A stretch of DNA of 13,147 nucleotides. Source: Actinomycetota bacterium. Its GTDB lineage: Bacteria > Actinomycetota > Actinomycetes > Streptosporangiales > Streptosporangiaceae. Positions 6,501 to 12,660 of this stretch are shown here, piece by piece; the stretch's first letter is position 1, and each line of letters begins with the position of its first letter. The stretch is from contig PMST01000465.1 of the NCBI GenBank assembly GCA_003168295.1, positions 324 to 13,470 on the forward strand. Reading direction: 5' to 3'. The translations under genes and the position numbers were made by a program. The notes under the pieces are model-generated. The model was not told the origin of the DNA, ran no database searches, and saw only the letters and a program-made list of their open reading frames with translations.

Positions 6501-6959
6501 TCAGCGGAGAGGGAATGACTGTCCTCGCTCCGATTCTGGTCGCGGGCCGAATATGCGCCGCTCAGCCTCGGCGATGGGCACATCGTTGATACTGGCTTCC
6601 CGGCGCTTCATCAGCCCGTCGGCGTCGAACTCCCACAGCTCGTTGCCGTAGCTGCGGAACCACTGGCCACCGGCGTCATGGCACTCGTACTGGAACCGTA
6701 CGGCGATGCGGTCGGTGTGGAACGACCACAGGTCCTTGCGCAATGCGTAGTCAAGCTCACGGGCCCATTTCCGGCACAGGAACTCGATGATCGCGGCACG
6801 TCCGGTGATGAACTCACCCCGGTTGCGCCAGACCGAGTCCTCGCTGTAGGCACCCGCGACCCGCTCCGGGTCGCGGGTGTTCCACGCGTCCTCGGCCAGC
6901 TGGACCTTCTGCCGGGCGGTCTCTTCGGTGAAGGGCGGCAGCGGCGGCCGTGAAGCCAC
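6501..6959 (-). CDS. DUF1348 / nuclear transport factor 2-like family protein
   Basis: The 152-residue product matches the well-conserved DUF1348 family: [20 protein letters not shown] at the N-terminus, then [21 protein letters not shown], then [38 protein letters not shown] and the end [20 protein letters not shown]. The fold is an NTF2-like cone with a pocket, as in SnoaL-type proteins; the ligand or reaction of this family is not known to me. Length is full. The start is GTG 6959, preceded by GGAG nine bases upstream in AAAGGAGAG. No signal peptide or membrane segment. It lies upstream of the glucoamylase gene on the same strand, but the 346-base gap argues against a tight operon. Confidence 0.87.
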   Translation of the reverse strand: MASRPPLPPFTEETARQKVQLAEDAWNTRDPERVAGAYSEDSVWRNRGEFITGRAAIIEFLCRKWARELDYALRKDLWSFHTDRIAVRFQYECHDAGGQWFRSYGNELWEFDADGLMKRREASINDVPIAEAERRIFGPRPESERGQSFPLR

Positions 6960-7105
6960 GGGATCACTCTCCTTTATTTAGCCGAACGATCGGTAGTGCG
7001 TGCACCCGGCCCGGCGCCAGCCCGCAGGACGGTCAGCGGCATCTTCCGCACGGCGGAGCCGTGGGACGTCGCCAGCCGCCAGCCAGTCGGCGACCCATCG
7101 CAAGG

Positions 7106-7161
7106 CAGCAGTGAACCTTTCCGGCCATCCTGTCGTAGGTAAGTCACGGCAGTCCAATTAC
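7106..7161 (+). repeat. Direct repeat, copy 1 (56 bp, promoter-bearing)
   Basis: It begins CAGCAGTGAACCTTTCC and ends GCAGTCCAATTAC. It matches the second copy 369 bases downstream with a single mismatch (CACG versus CACA). After 64 bases unique to this copy, similarity to copy 2 resumes at 7226 and runs to about 7290. Confidence 0.9.
7112..7137 (+). promoter_or_regulatory. ECF sigma-type promoter, copy 1
   Basis: TGAACC (7112-7117) followed 16 bases later by CGTA (7134-7137) has the AAC / CGT architecture of ECF sigma promoters. Transcription would begin near 7145. The first clear gene downstream is the glycosyltransferase at 7649, which would give a leader of about 500 bases from this copy. 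Confidence 0.55.
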
Positions 7162-7206
7162 ACCGGGATCGAAGGCGTGGCAGACATGAAACGAATGGAC
7201 CCCGCG

Positions 7207-7222
7207 CCGGGTCAAAACCCGG
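7207..7222 (+). repeat. Hairpin in the copy-1 insertion
   Basis: CCGGGT (7207-7212) and ACCCGG (7217-7222) pair around CAAA. It lies within the 64-base segment (7162-7225) found only in copy 1, so it is a distinguishing structure of that leader. Confidence 0.4.
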
Positions 7223-7277
7223 TCAGCGCCTTCAGGGGTGCTGACCGGAATACTCCGCCCGGTCGAGCGGTACAAGT

Positions 7278-7305
7278 CCGGGTTGAGCCCTTAAGAAGAA
7301 CCCGG
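7278..7305 (+). repeat. Hairpin ending the copy-1 leader
   Basis: CCGGGTT (7278-7284) and AACCCGG (7299-7305) form a perfect 7-bp stem with a 14-base loop, followed by CTAAAACG rather than a T run. It occupies the same relative place as the terminator-like hairpin in copy 2. Confidence 0.4.
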
Positions 7306-7474
7306 CTAAAACGAGTACGGTAAAACGCCCGTGCGGCGGCATCGCCCCCTGCGCTACCCGCCGCCTGACTGCATCGGCGCGCGTTCCTGCACGTCAGATA
7401 GGTATCTCACGTCAACTCGCGGCTAAGAGTCCGCCTCAACTAGCTGCGTGAAAATCCGCGTTAGTGCCATAAAC

Positions 7475-7530
7475 CAGCAGTGAACCTTTCCGGCCATCCT
7501 GTCGTAGGTAAGTCACAGCAGTCCAATTAC
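7475..7530 (+). repeat. Direct repeat, copy 2 (56 bp, promoter-bearing)
   Basis: It matches copy 1 at 55 of 56 positions. Here the related leader block follows directly from 7531 (GCGGCTTCAGGGG) without the 64-base insertion. This is the copy proximal to the glycosyltransferase. Confidence 0.9.
7481..7506 (+). promoter_or_regulatory. ECF sigma-type promoter, copy 2, proximal to the glycosyltransferase
   Basis: TGAACC (7481-7486), a 16-base spacer after AACC, and CGTA (7503-7506). The predicted start near 7514 gives an untranslated leader of about 135 bases before ATG 7649. The shared AGTGAACC core is also found upstream of the ECF sigma gene at 10028, making that sigma factor the first candidate to recognise it. 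Confidence 0.6.
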
Positions 7531-7579
7531 GCGGCTTCAGGGGCGGTGGCCGGAATACTCCGGCTAGCCCAGCGGGACA

Positions 7580-7607
7580 AGCCCGGGTTTAGAACGGGCT
7601 CAGTTTT
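7580..7607 (+). terminator. Terminator-like hairpin with T run inside the glycosyltransferase leader
   Basis: AGCCCG (7580-7585) and CGGGCT (7595-7600) pair around a 9-base loop and are followed by CAGTTTT (T run 7604-7607). It lies between the proximal promoter and the ribosome site (7638-7642), so it could work as an attenuator. T runs are scarce in this GC-rich window. An upstream hairpin (7549-7564, GCCGG/CCGGC) precedes it. No known riboswitch class was recognised. Confidence 0.4.
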
Positions 7608-7648
7608 CACGTCCTTTGGACGCCAGTATCTAGCAATGGAGGTCAGTA

Positions 7649-9826
7649 ATGCATGCGTTGCTGTTGGCAGGCATTCTTGCGGCACCGCTGGGCTTCGCCG
7701 GCCTGCTCTTGCCGGTAAAGCGGCACGCCCGTACGGTGTCCGGGCCGTGGTCGGTCATCCGACGGCTCGTGCTCGCGGTGGCCGCCACAACGGCACTTGC
7801 TGCAGTGGTGGCGGTGTCGATGAGGCTGCTTAGGGTGTCCGGGCACGGCCAGGCGGTCGGCGTCGCTGGCGTGGTGCTCGCGAGCCTGGCCTGGCTCCCG
7901 GCCACCCGCCGCTGGACCGCGCGGGCCCACCTGTGCTGGGCATCAAGCATCTTCCTGGTCATCGTTTACCTGACGGTCGCGCTGGAGCGGACCTTCGCCA
8001 GCCGATCCGGGACGGCCAGCACCGCCGGCGGCGTGCTGCTGTGGCTTTTCGAGCTGTTCGCGGCCGTACTGTCGTGCGCCTACCTGTGGGAGATCTGCGA
8101 AGCGCTCGGCACCGAGCACTGGCGCAGGCGGGAAGCCCCTAAGATCTCGGCTGCCGTGAAGGACGGCGACCTGCCGATGATCAGCCTGCACGTCCCCGCC
8201 CACAACGAGCCACCGGACATGGTCATCGACACGCTACGGGCCCTGATGCGCCTCGACTACCCGCGGTACGAGGTCATCGTGATCGACGACAACACCGACG
8301 ATGAGGCCCTCTGGCGTCCGGTGGAGGCCTGGTGCAGGCGACACAGGGTCAAGTTCGCCCACCTGGAGAACTGGCCGGGTTACAAGTCCGGGGCGCTGAA
8401 TTACGCGCTGCGCCACCTGACGGATCCGCGAGCGGAGCTGATCGGCGTGGTGGATTCGGACTACCAGATCAAGCCGGGATTCCTGCGCCGCTGCGCGCCT
8501 GCCTTCGCCGATCCCTGGATCGGCTTCGTCCAGGCACCGCAGGATTACCGCGGCTGGCGAGGGGCCGCTTATTACCGTCGCCTGTACTACTCCTACAAGT
8601 ACTTTTTCGCCATCTCTCAGCCGTCACGCAACGAACGCGACGGGGCCATCTTCGCCGGCACTATGGGGCTCATCCGGCGGGTGGCGCTGGACGAGCTCGG
8701 CGGCTGGGACGAGTGGTGCATCACCGAGGACGCCGAGCTGTCGCTGAGGCTGCTGCGAGCTGGCTGGTCGGGCCTGCACCTGGATCAGTCCCTGGGTCAC
8801 GGCATCATGCCCCTGACCTTTGAGGCGCTGAAGGGCCAGCGGTATCGGTGGTGCTTCGGCGGCATCCAGATCTTGCGCATGCACTGGCGGTCCCTGATTC
8901 CCGGCCGCACGTCCAGGCATAACCACCTGTCCACCGCCCAGCGGTGGGCCTACCTCGCGGGCGCGATCCAGTGGTACGGCGACCTGCTCGGGCTTGCCTT
9001 CTTCGCCTTCCTCCTCGTCGGTGCGGCCAACCTGGCGACCGGCGACGGCGAGACATTCTGCAAGCTCACCCCGTTCCTGCTCACGACCACGCCGGCGCTT
9101 TTCGTGCTCGGGGTGGCTCGGGCGGTGGCGCTGCTCCGCCGCGGAACCGGCGCCACCTGGCGACAGGCGATCGGCGCGTTGTTCATCTGGCAGTCCACCT
9201 CCCTGGTGGTGGCGAAGGCGTCAGTGCTTGGCCTGTTCGCCCGGAAAGCGGCCTTCCTGCGAACCCCCAAGACCAGTGAGCACGCCCGGTGGTGGGAAGC
9301 GCTGAGGGCCAACTGGGCCGAATCCGCGCTGGCCCTGCTCGGCGCGGCCGGCATCGCCGGAGCGCTGACCAAGGCCACCCAGCTGAGCGGCCTGCTGCTT
9401 GCCGGGCTGCTCCTGTTCCCGACACTCGGCATGGCCGCGGCGCCATGCAACAGCTGGGCGGCCCGGCGCGCCTCGCTGCCGCCCCGGCTGCGCGAGCGGC
9501 GGCGCACCGAGTACCGCCGCGAGCACCGAGAGCGCCGGGCCTTCGCCATGGGCGCCGCGACCGGCGGGCTCGCCACCGTGCTTTGCGCGGTGATCGCAGC
9601 CTGGGTACTGCTGCTCACCCCGACGAACCACCTGGTGCATGTGCCTAATCCGATCAGGTCCGCCCACAGCAGCAAACCCTCCCCATCGCGCCCTTCCCCC
9701 GCGTCACCTAACCCCAGGACGCCGACGCGACCAGGCGTACCTTCAGGCCAGCCCTCAAGCCAGCCCTCAGATCCGCTTCCAGATCCGTTTTCGGGGCTGC
9801 TTTCAGGGCTGTCAGGTCTGCTGTGA
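7649..9826 (+). CDS. Membrane-embedded processive family 2 glycosyltransferase (cellulose-synthase-like)
   Basis: The 725-residue protein starts at ATG 7649, six bases after GGAGG. Residues 1-150 carry about five hydrophobic segments. The cytosolic GT-A domain (about 176-415) has VIVIDDNTDD (Asp213/214), VVDSDY (Asp269/Asp271, the metal-binding DxD), TED 359-361 (catalytic base Asp361) and QRYRW 397-401. This D, DxD, TED, QxxRW set marks processive beta-glycan synthases such as cellulose and hyaluronan synthases. About five more hydrophobic segments follow (431-459, 474-496, 506-530, 560-598, 633-656). There is no PilZ domain, so direct c-di-GMP activation is not expected. A Ser/Pro-rich tail (671-725) probably lies outside the membrane or is disordered. 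It likely makes and exports a polysaccharide; the sugar is unknown. An ECF sigma pair follows 248 bases downstream. Confidence 0.9.
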   Translation: MHALLLAGILAAPLGFAGLLLPVKRHARTVSGPWSVIRRLVLAVAATTALAAVVAVSMRLLRVSGHGQAVGVAGVVLASLAWLPATRRWTARAHLCWASSIFLVIVYLTVALERTFASRSGTASTAGGVLLWLFELFAAVLSCAYLWEICEALGTEHWRRREAPKISAAVKDGDLPMISLHVPAHNEPPDMVIDTLRALMRLDYPRYEVIVIDDNTDDEALWRPVEAWCRRHRVKFAHLENWPGYKSGALNYALRHLTDPRAELIGVVDSDYQIKPGFLRRCAPAFADPWIGFVQAPQDYRGWRGAAYYRRLYYSYKYFFAISQPSRNERDGAIFAGTMGLIRRVALDELGGWDEWCITEDAELSLRLLRAGWSGLHLDQSLGHGIMPLTFEALKGQRYRWCFGGIQILRMHWRSLIPGRTSRHNHLSTAQRWAYLAGAIQWYGDLLGLAFFAFLLVGAANLATGDGETFCKLTPFLLTTTPALFVLGVARAVALLRRGTGATWRQAIGALFIWQSTSLVVAKASVLGLFARKAAFLRTPKTSEHARWWEALRANWAESALALLGAAGIAGALTKATQLSGLLLAGLLLFPTLGMAAAPCNSWAARRASLPPRLRERRRTEYRREHRERRAFAMGAATGGLATVLCAVIAAWVLLLTPTNHLVHVPNPIRSAHSSKPSPSRPSPASPNPRTPTRPGVPSGQPSSQPSDPLPDPFSGLLSGLSGLL

Positions 9827-10027
9827 ACCGCGCTGGAGCGCGCGCGCCCGAAAACCGTCCACTTATCCGGCCTGGTTTCCGCTGGGTGGGTAAAGAAGGG
9901 CGCCTGCCGGGTGGATTCAGCGTCGCTCCTACTACTGGGTTTTGCGGCGGGATAGTTCACACCTTTGGGCAGCGTTTCCCGCCGAGGTGCTGCAATACTG
10001 AAACAAGCCGCAAATCGGCCGGCGGAG

Positions 10028-10054
10028 TGAACCAAACGGCGGGTGGGCGCCGTT
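10028..10054 (+). promoter_or_regulatory. Candidate autoregulated ECF promoter of the sigma gene
   Basis: AGTGAACC ends at 10033, and CGTT (10051-10054) follows after a 17-base spacer. The -35 half is identical over eight bases to the one in both repeats at 7106 and 7475. The -10 half is one base further away and reads CGTTGA instead of CGTAGG. The start would be near 10062, close to GTG 10075. Confidence 0.45.
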
Positions 10055-10074
10055 GACCAGTTGGGGGGCCCGGT

Positions 10075-10647
10075 GTGTCACTAGACGATGCCGAGGCCCA
10101 CCTCGCTGCGCAAGAAGCGCAGCTGGTTGGCCAGATCGCTGAGGGGAACATCGAAGAGCCGATGAGGGAGCTATACCGCCGCTACGCAAAGAACCTGTAC
10201 CGCTTCGGGCTCCACATGCTCGGCGACGAGGGACTGGCCGAGGAAATGGTGCAGGAAAGCTTTCTGCGGCTGTGGCGCAGCGCCGGGCGTTTCGACGCTG
10301 GGCGTGGCAGCGTCGGCGCCTTCTTGTTCGTTATCGCCCGCTCGGCCGCCGCCGACATCCGCAAGCGTCCGTCGTCTCGCCTGTTGCTCCCGGTCGAGGA
10401 TTTCCAGTTGCCGCCGATGCCCGACAGCACCGATCAGATCCTCGATTCCCTCATCCTGCGCGAAGCTCTGGACAAGCTCAGCTCGGCTCACGCCGAGGTG
10501 CTGCGCCTGGCCCTCGAAGATGGCTTTACCCAGCCCGAGATCGCTGAGCGCATGGGGCTGGCGGTCGGCACCGTGAAGTCACGAACCTTCAACGGCATGC
10601 GGGCACTGCGCAGCACCCTAGGAGAGCGAGGTTTCAATGCCGCCTGA
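10075..10647 (+). CDS. ECF-family RNA polymerase sigma factor
   Basis: This 190-residue sigma-70 family protein has only regions 2 and 4, the ECF layout. Region 2 (about 28-98) reads MRELYRRYAKNLYRFGLHML, then AEEMVQESFLRLWRSAGRFD (polymerase binding and -10 contact) and VGAFLFVIARSAAADIRKRP. Region 4 (about 128-182) has the helix-turn-helix FTQPEIAERMGLAVGTVKSR that contacts the -35 element. GTG 10075 is chosen because a G-rich stretch (10063-10068) sits six bases upstream and the helical N-terminus begins there. The stop overlaps the anti-sigma gene by 11 bases, so the two are translationally coupled. A promoter motif like those before the glycosyltransferase lies just upstream, suggesting autoregulation. 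It resembles SigK/SigL-type ECF factors, given its partner, but I cannot assign a group. Confidence 0.92.
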   Translation: MSLDDAEAHLAAQEAQLVGQIAEGNIEEPMRELYRRYAKNLYRFGLHMLGDEGLAEEMVQESFLRLWRSAGRFDAGRGSVGAFLFVIARSAAADIRKRPSSRLLLPVEDFQLPPMPDSTDQILDSLILREALDKLSSAHAEVLRLALEDGFTQPEIAERMGLAVGTVKSRTFNGMRALRSTLGERGFNAA

Positions 10648-11569
10648 CAGTAAAGCCGACCTCGCTCACCCCGAAGCCGCCGATTGGGTGCTGGGCACCC
10701 TGGGACCGGCGCAGGCCGAGGATTTTCGGCGTCATCTCACAGACTGCCCGCACTGCCGGGCTGCCGTGGCCGAGTTCGGCGAGCTCGGCCAGATGCTCCA
10801 GCATTTGCCGCCAGCGGCCGAGCCACCACCCGAGCTCGAAGCTCGCACCATCGCCAGCGTGCTCGCCGCAGCAGCCAACTACCCGACCTCCACGGATGAT
10901 CGCCCCTCGGACTCCGAAGATCAGCCCGCCACCCGGATCCAGCCAAGACCGCAGATCCCCCCGCTGGGCCCCGACGACGCCCGGATCCAGCCGAGACCGC
11001 AGATCCCCCCGCCGGCCCCGGACGAGACCCGGATCCAGCCGAGACCGCAGATCCCCCCGCCGGCCCCGGACGATACCAGGGCGGAGGTCATTCGGCTGCC
11101 TGTGTGGCGACGTCATCAAGGCCGCCTCGCTGTTGTGGTGGCCGCCGCCGCTGCCATCATCACTGCCGCCATCGTCATCCCGCTCGGCCTTGGCGGGGGC
11201 GGGATCACAGTCGTGACCCCGCTCCATGCCACCGCGGCGGCCAAGTTGATCGGCGACGGCGCAGCCACCGGGAAAGCGACATCCCGGGAGGTCGGCCCAA
11301 GCTGGACCTTCAATATGACCGTCCATGGTCTCAAGGTCCTTCCCGGCAATGAGGTCTATGAGTGCTGGTATGCCACTTCGGGCAGCACCCGGCTCCATCC
11401 CCAGTTGGTTAGCGGCGGCACATTCATCGTGGACAACTCGGGATCGGCCACCGTCACGATGACCACCGGAGTCGACCCCCGGCAGTTCCGCATAATGGAG
11501 GTCACGGCCGAAAACCCGGGTACCGGCGCCTTGTCCGGAGCGGTGCTTCTCACCGGCCAAACGTTGTAG
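10637..11569 (+). CDS. Transmembrane zinc-binding anti-sigma factor, RskA-like
   Basis: The 310-residue product is the likely inhibitor of the ECF factor encoded just before it. Residues 8-75 form the anti-sigma domain with HLTDCPHC (His33-x3-Cys37-x2-Cys40) plus His11, the ZAS zinc ligands. A proline-rich linker (99-146) is built of three 16-residue repeats. One membrane helix spans about 164-188. The outer domain (193-310), with GLKVLPGNEVYECWYATSGS, SGGTFIVDNSGSATVTM and PRQFRIMEVTAENPGTGALS, follows the RskA C-terminal pattern. In this family regulated proteolysis at the membrane frees the sigma factor. The linker is unusually long and repetitive. ATG 10637 follows GAGG by five bases and lies inside the end of the sigma gene. 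Confidence 0.9.
   Translation: MPPDSKADLAHPEAADWVLGTLGPAQAEDFRRHLTDCPHCRAAVAEFGELGQMLQHLPPAAEPPPELEARTIASVLAAAANYPTSTDDRPSDSEDQPATRIQPRPQIPPLGPDDARIQPRPQIPPPAPDETRIQPRPQIPPPAPDDTRAEVIRLPVWRRHQGRLAVVVAAAAAIITAAIVIPLGLGGGGITVVTPLHATAAAKLIGDGAATGKATSREVGPSWTFNMTVHGLKVLPGNEVYECWYATSGSTRLHPQLVSGGTFIVDNSGSATVTMTTGVDPRQFRIMEVTAENPGTGALSGAVLLTGQTL
10931..11074 (+). repeat. Three in-frame 48-bp tandem repeats in the anti-sigma linker
   Basis: The units are 10931-10978, 10979-11026 and 11027-11074, each encoding a variant of TRIQPRPQIPPPAPDD. Units 2 and 3 differ at only two positions, while unit 1 differs at several. The array sits between the cytoplasmic zinc domain and the membrane helix. Near identity suggests a recent expansion, so copy number may vary between strains. 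Confidence 0.93.
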
Positions 11570-11770
11570 AGCGTTATACGCCCCAGTCAGGGTTGCGGGG
11601 GACGCGAGGAGCGGGTGCCGGGCGCACGCACTGCTGCCGTTCGGGAAATTTATTGTGCTTTTTATCTTTGGCGATTTTGCGGAATGCGCGGAACGAGCCC
11701 GGGGGCGGGTGGAACGAGGCGGCACGGGATGGAACGCCCTAGCGATGAAAGCGATGAGGGAGCCGTGACC
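11570..11770. other. Intergenic region after the anti-sigma gene, with an AT-rich patch
   Basis: A markedly AT-rich patch at about 11645-11678 contains TATCTT (11663-11668), a possible -10, with TTCGGG 17 bases upstream as a poor -35. It could be the promoter for the membrane protein at 11771. No ECF motif like that at 7112 is seen here. Confidence 0.3.
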
Positions 11771-12568
11771 ATGATGACCGCGACGCCGCTTGCGCCGGAT
11801 GTGGCCGCCACGGTGCGGTTGCTGCACCGCCGCCAGGGCTGGGGCCGGGTGGCCGTCACCAGCTTCATAGCGTTCCTCCTGGCGTATGGCGGCTACGCCA
11901 GCGCGCAGTCGCAGGGGGCGCCTGCGCCGTCGTGGTTCCTGGACATGATCATCGCGCTGGGCGCCCTGACCGCCGCCGGCATCATCGCGGCCGTGGTGGA
12001 CACCGCGCTGCTGCGACGCAGGCCGCCGGCAGTCCGGGCGCGGGCCGCCCCGATCGCCGCACACCACCCGAGCCGCCCGCATGCCCACCACTACCCGCCC
12101 CGGCATCTGGTCACGTGGACCCTGCGCTGGGTCGGGATGCTGCTGATCCTGGTGGTGGCGGTGGTCAGCGTGCCCGGTGTCGTCGACGGGGTGGCGTACC
12201 TGGCCGGCGCGGAAAACACGGTCACATTCGACCCGCTCTCACACCAGACAAACTGCGATCGGTACAGCTGCCAGACGAGCACCGACGGCATCCTGGAGTC
12301 CAGCGGCACTAGCGTCAACGCGACCTGGCCGAACGTGGTCCCGCTCGGCAAGCCATTCCAGGTCCGCGAGCCGGTGTGGAGGTGGGGGCTCGGCGGCGCG
12401 CTGATCAACAGCGACGGGATCGCCGTCGCCGCCATTCTCGTCAGCCTGCTGATCGAAGGGGCCGGCGTCTTGGTGATCGTCCGCGTCGTCAAGCTGGCGC
12501 GCAACGTGCGACGGCACCGGCAGCAGGGAACGACGCCGACGTCCGCCCCGATGCGTTATATCCGGTAA
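11771..12568 (+). CDS. Four-helix membrane protein of unknown function
   Basis: From ATG 11771 the product is 265 residues. GAGGGAG eight bases upstream decides this start; the frame stays open upstream to 11615 but that part is unlike a protein end. Four hydrophobic helices lie near 27-45, 56-80, 116-143 and 215-240. A His-rich linker (HHPSRPHAHHYPPRH, 98-112) sits between helices 2 and 3, on the cytoplasmic side if both termini are inside. The loop between helices 3 and 4 (144-210) would be external and holds a Cys162-x4-Cys167 pair, polar residues and three tryptophans. The tail is basic. I recognise no family. The His cluster could bind metal and the Cys pair could form a disulfide. It follows the sigma/anti-sigma pair by 201 bases and may or may not be in that operon. 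Confidence 0.7.
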   Translation: MMTATPLAPDVAATVRLLHRRQGWGRVAVTSFIAFLLAYGGYASAQSQGAPAPSWFLDMIIALGALTAAGIIAAVVDTALLRRRPPAVRARAAPIAAHHPSRPHAHHYPPRHLVTWTLRWVGMLLILVVAVVSVPGVVDGVAYLAGAENTVTFDPLSHQTNCDRYSCQTSTDGILESSGTSVNATWPNVVPLGKPFQVREPVWRWGLGGALINSDGIAVAAILVSLLIEGAGVLVIVRVVKLARNVRRHRQQGTTPTSAPMRYIR

Positions 12569-12629
12569 GCGCGGTACGGTCACCACCGATCGACTGCAGG
12601 AGAACAGAGACGCCGGCGGGTGTCAAATA

Positions 12630-12645
12630 TGAGAAGGTCTTCTCA
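12630..12645. promoter_or_regulatory. 16-bp palindrome overlapping the panE promoter, candidate operator
   Basis: TGAGAAG (12630-12636) and CTTCTCA (12639-12645) flank GT. The site ends two bases before the probable -10 at 12648, so it lies in the promoter spacer, where a bound dimer would control initiation. TGTCAA at 12621-12626 would be a -35 at a long 21-base spacing, an arrangement reminiscent of MerR-type promoters, though that link is speculative. Confidence 0.45.
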
Positions 12646-12647
12646 GG

Positions 12648-12653
12648 TAAGCT
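12648..12653 (+). promoter_or_regulatory. Probable -10 of a leaderless panE-like transcript
   Basis: TAAGCT (TANNNT) is followed by seven bases and ATG 12661. No ribosome site precedes the ATG, as expected for a leaderless start. Confidence 0.5.
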
Positions 12654-12660
12654 CGGGCTC

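Larger units (their letters stand above)
6960..7648. other. Long intergenic region with duplicated promoter-leader elements
   Basis: This stretch of nearly 0.7 kb separates the minus-strand DUF1348 gene from the plus-strand glycosyltransferase. It holds two copies of a 56-bp element (7106-7161, 7475-7530), each with an ECF-type promoter motif and each followed by a related, more diverged leader. It also holds several hairpins listed separately. The stretch 7312-7474 between the copies shows nothing recognisable. A 45-codon frame from ATG 7186 lies in the copy-1 insertion and leader and is probably not a gene, because the matching copy-2 leader has no counterpart. Confidence 0.55.

Noticed and set aside
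6259..6651. Plus-strand gene between the glucoamylase and DUF1348 genes
   Set aside because: GTG start without a ribosome site, no family pattern, and it overlaps the 3' part of the conserved DUF1348 gene on the other strand by 150 bases.
7186..7323. 45-codon basic peptide gene in the copy-1 leader
   Set aside because: It spans the copy-1 insertion and a block homologous to a leader that is noncoding in copy 2; Arg/Pro-rich composition gives no support.
9946..9983. GGCGGGA/TCCCGCC inverted repeat after the glycosyltransferase
   Set aside because: The 24-base loop and absence of a T run make a terminator weak; in GC-rich DNA a 7-bp pairing over this span may be chance.
9932..9984. Minus-strand ECF-like promoter (GTGAAC with GTAGTAGG) upstream of the sigma gene
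   Set aside because: The spacer is about four bases longer than in the two repeats, and no minus-strand gene lies downstream except shadow frames.
8950..10035. Long minus-strand frame opposite the glycosyltransferase 3' half
   Set aside because: Composition is Ser/Arg/Pro-rich shadow sequence, with no ribosome site or motif, opposite a gene with intact catalytic motifs.
10634..12106. 490-codon minus-strand frame opposite the anti-sigma and membrane protein genes
   Set aside because: Its apparent internal repeats are simply the reverse reading of the 48-bp anti-sigma repeats; no family resemblance.
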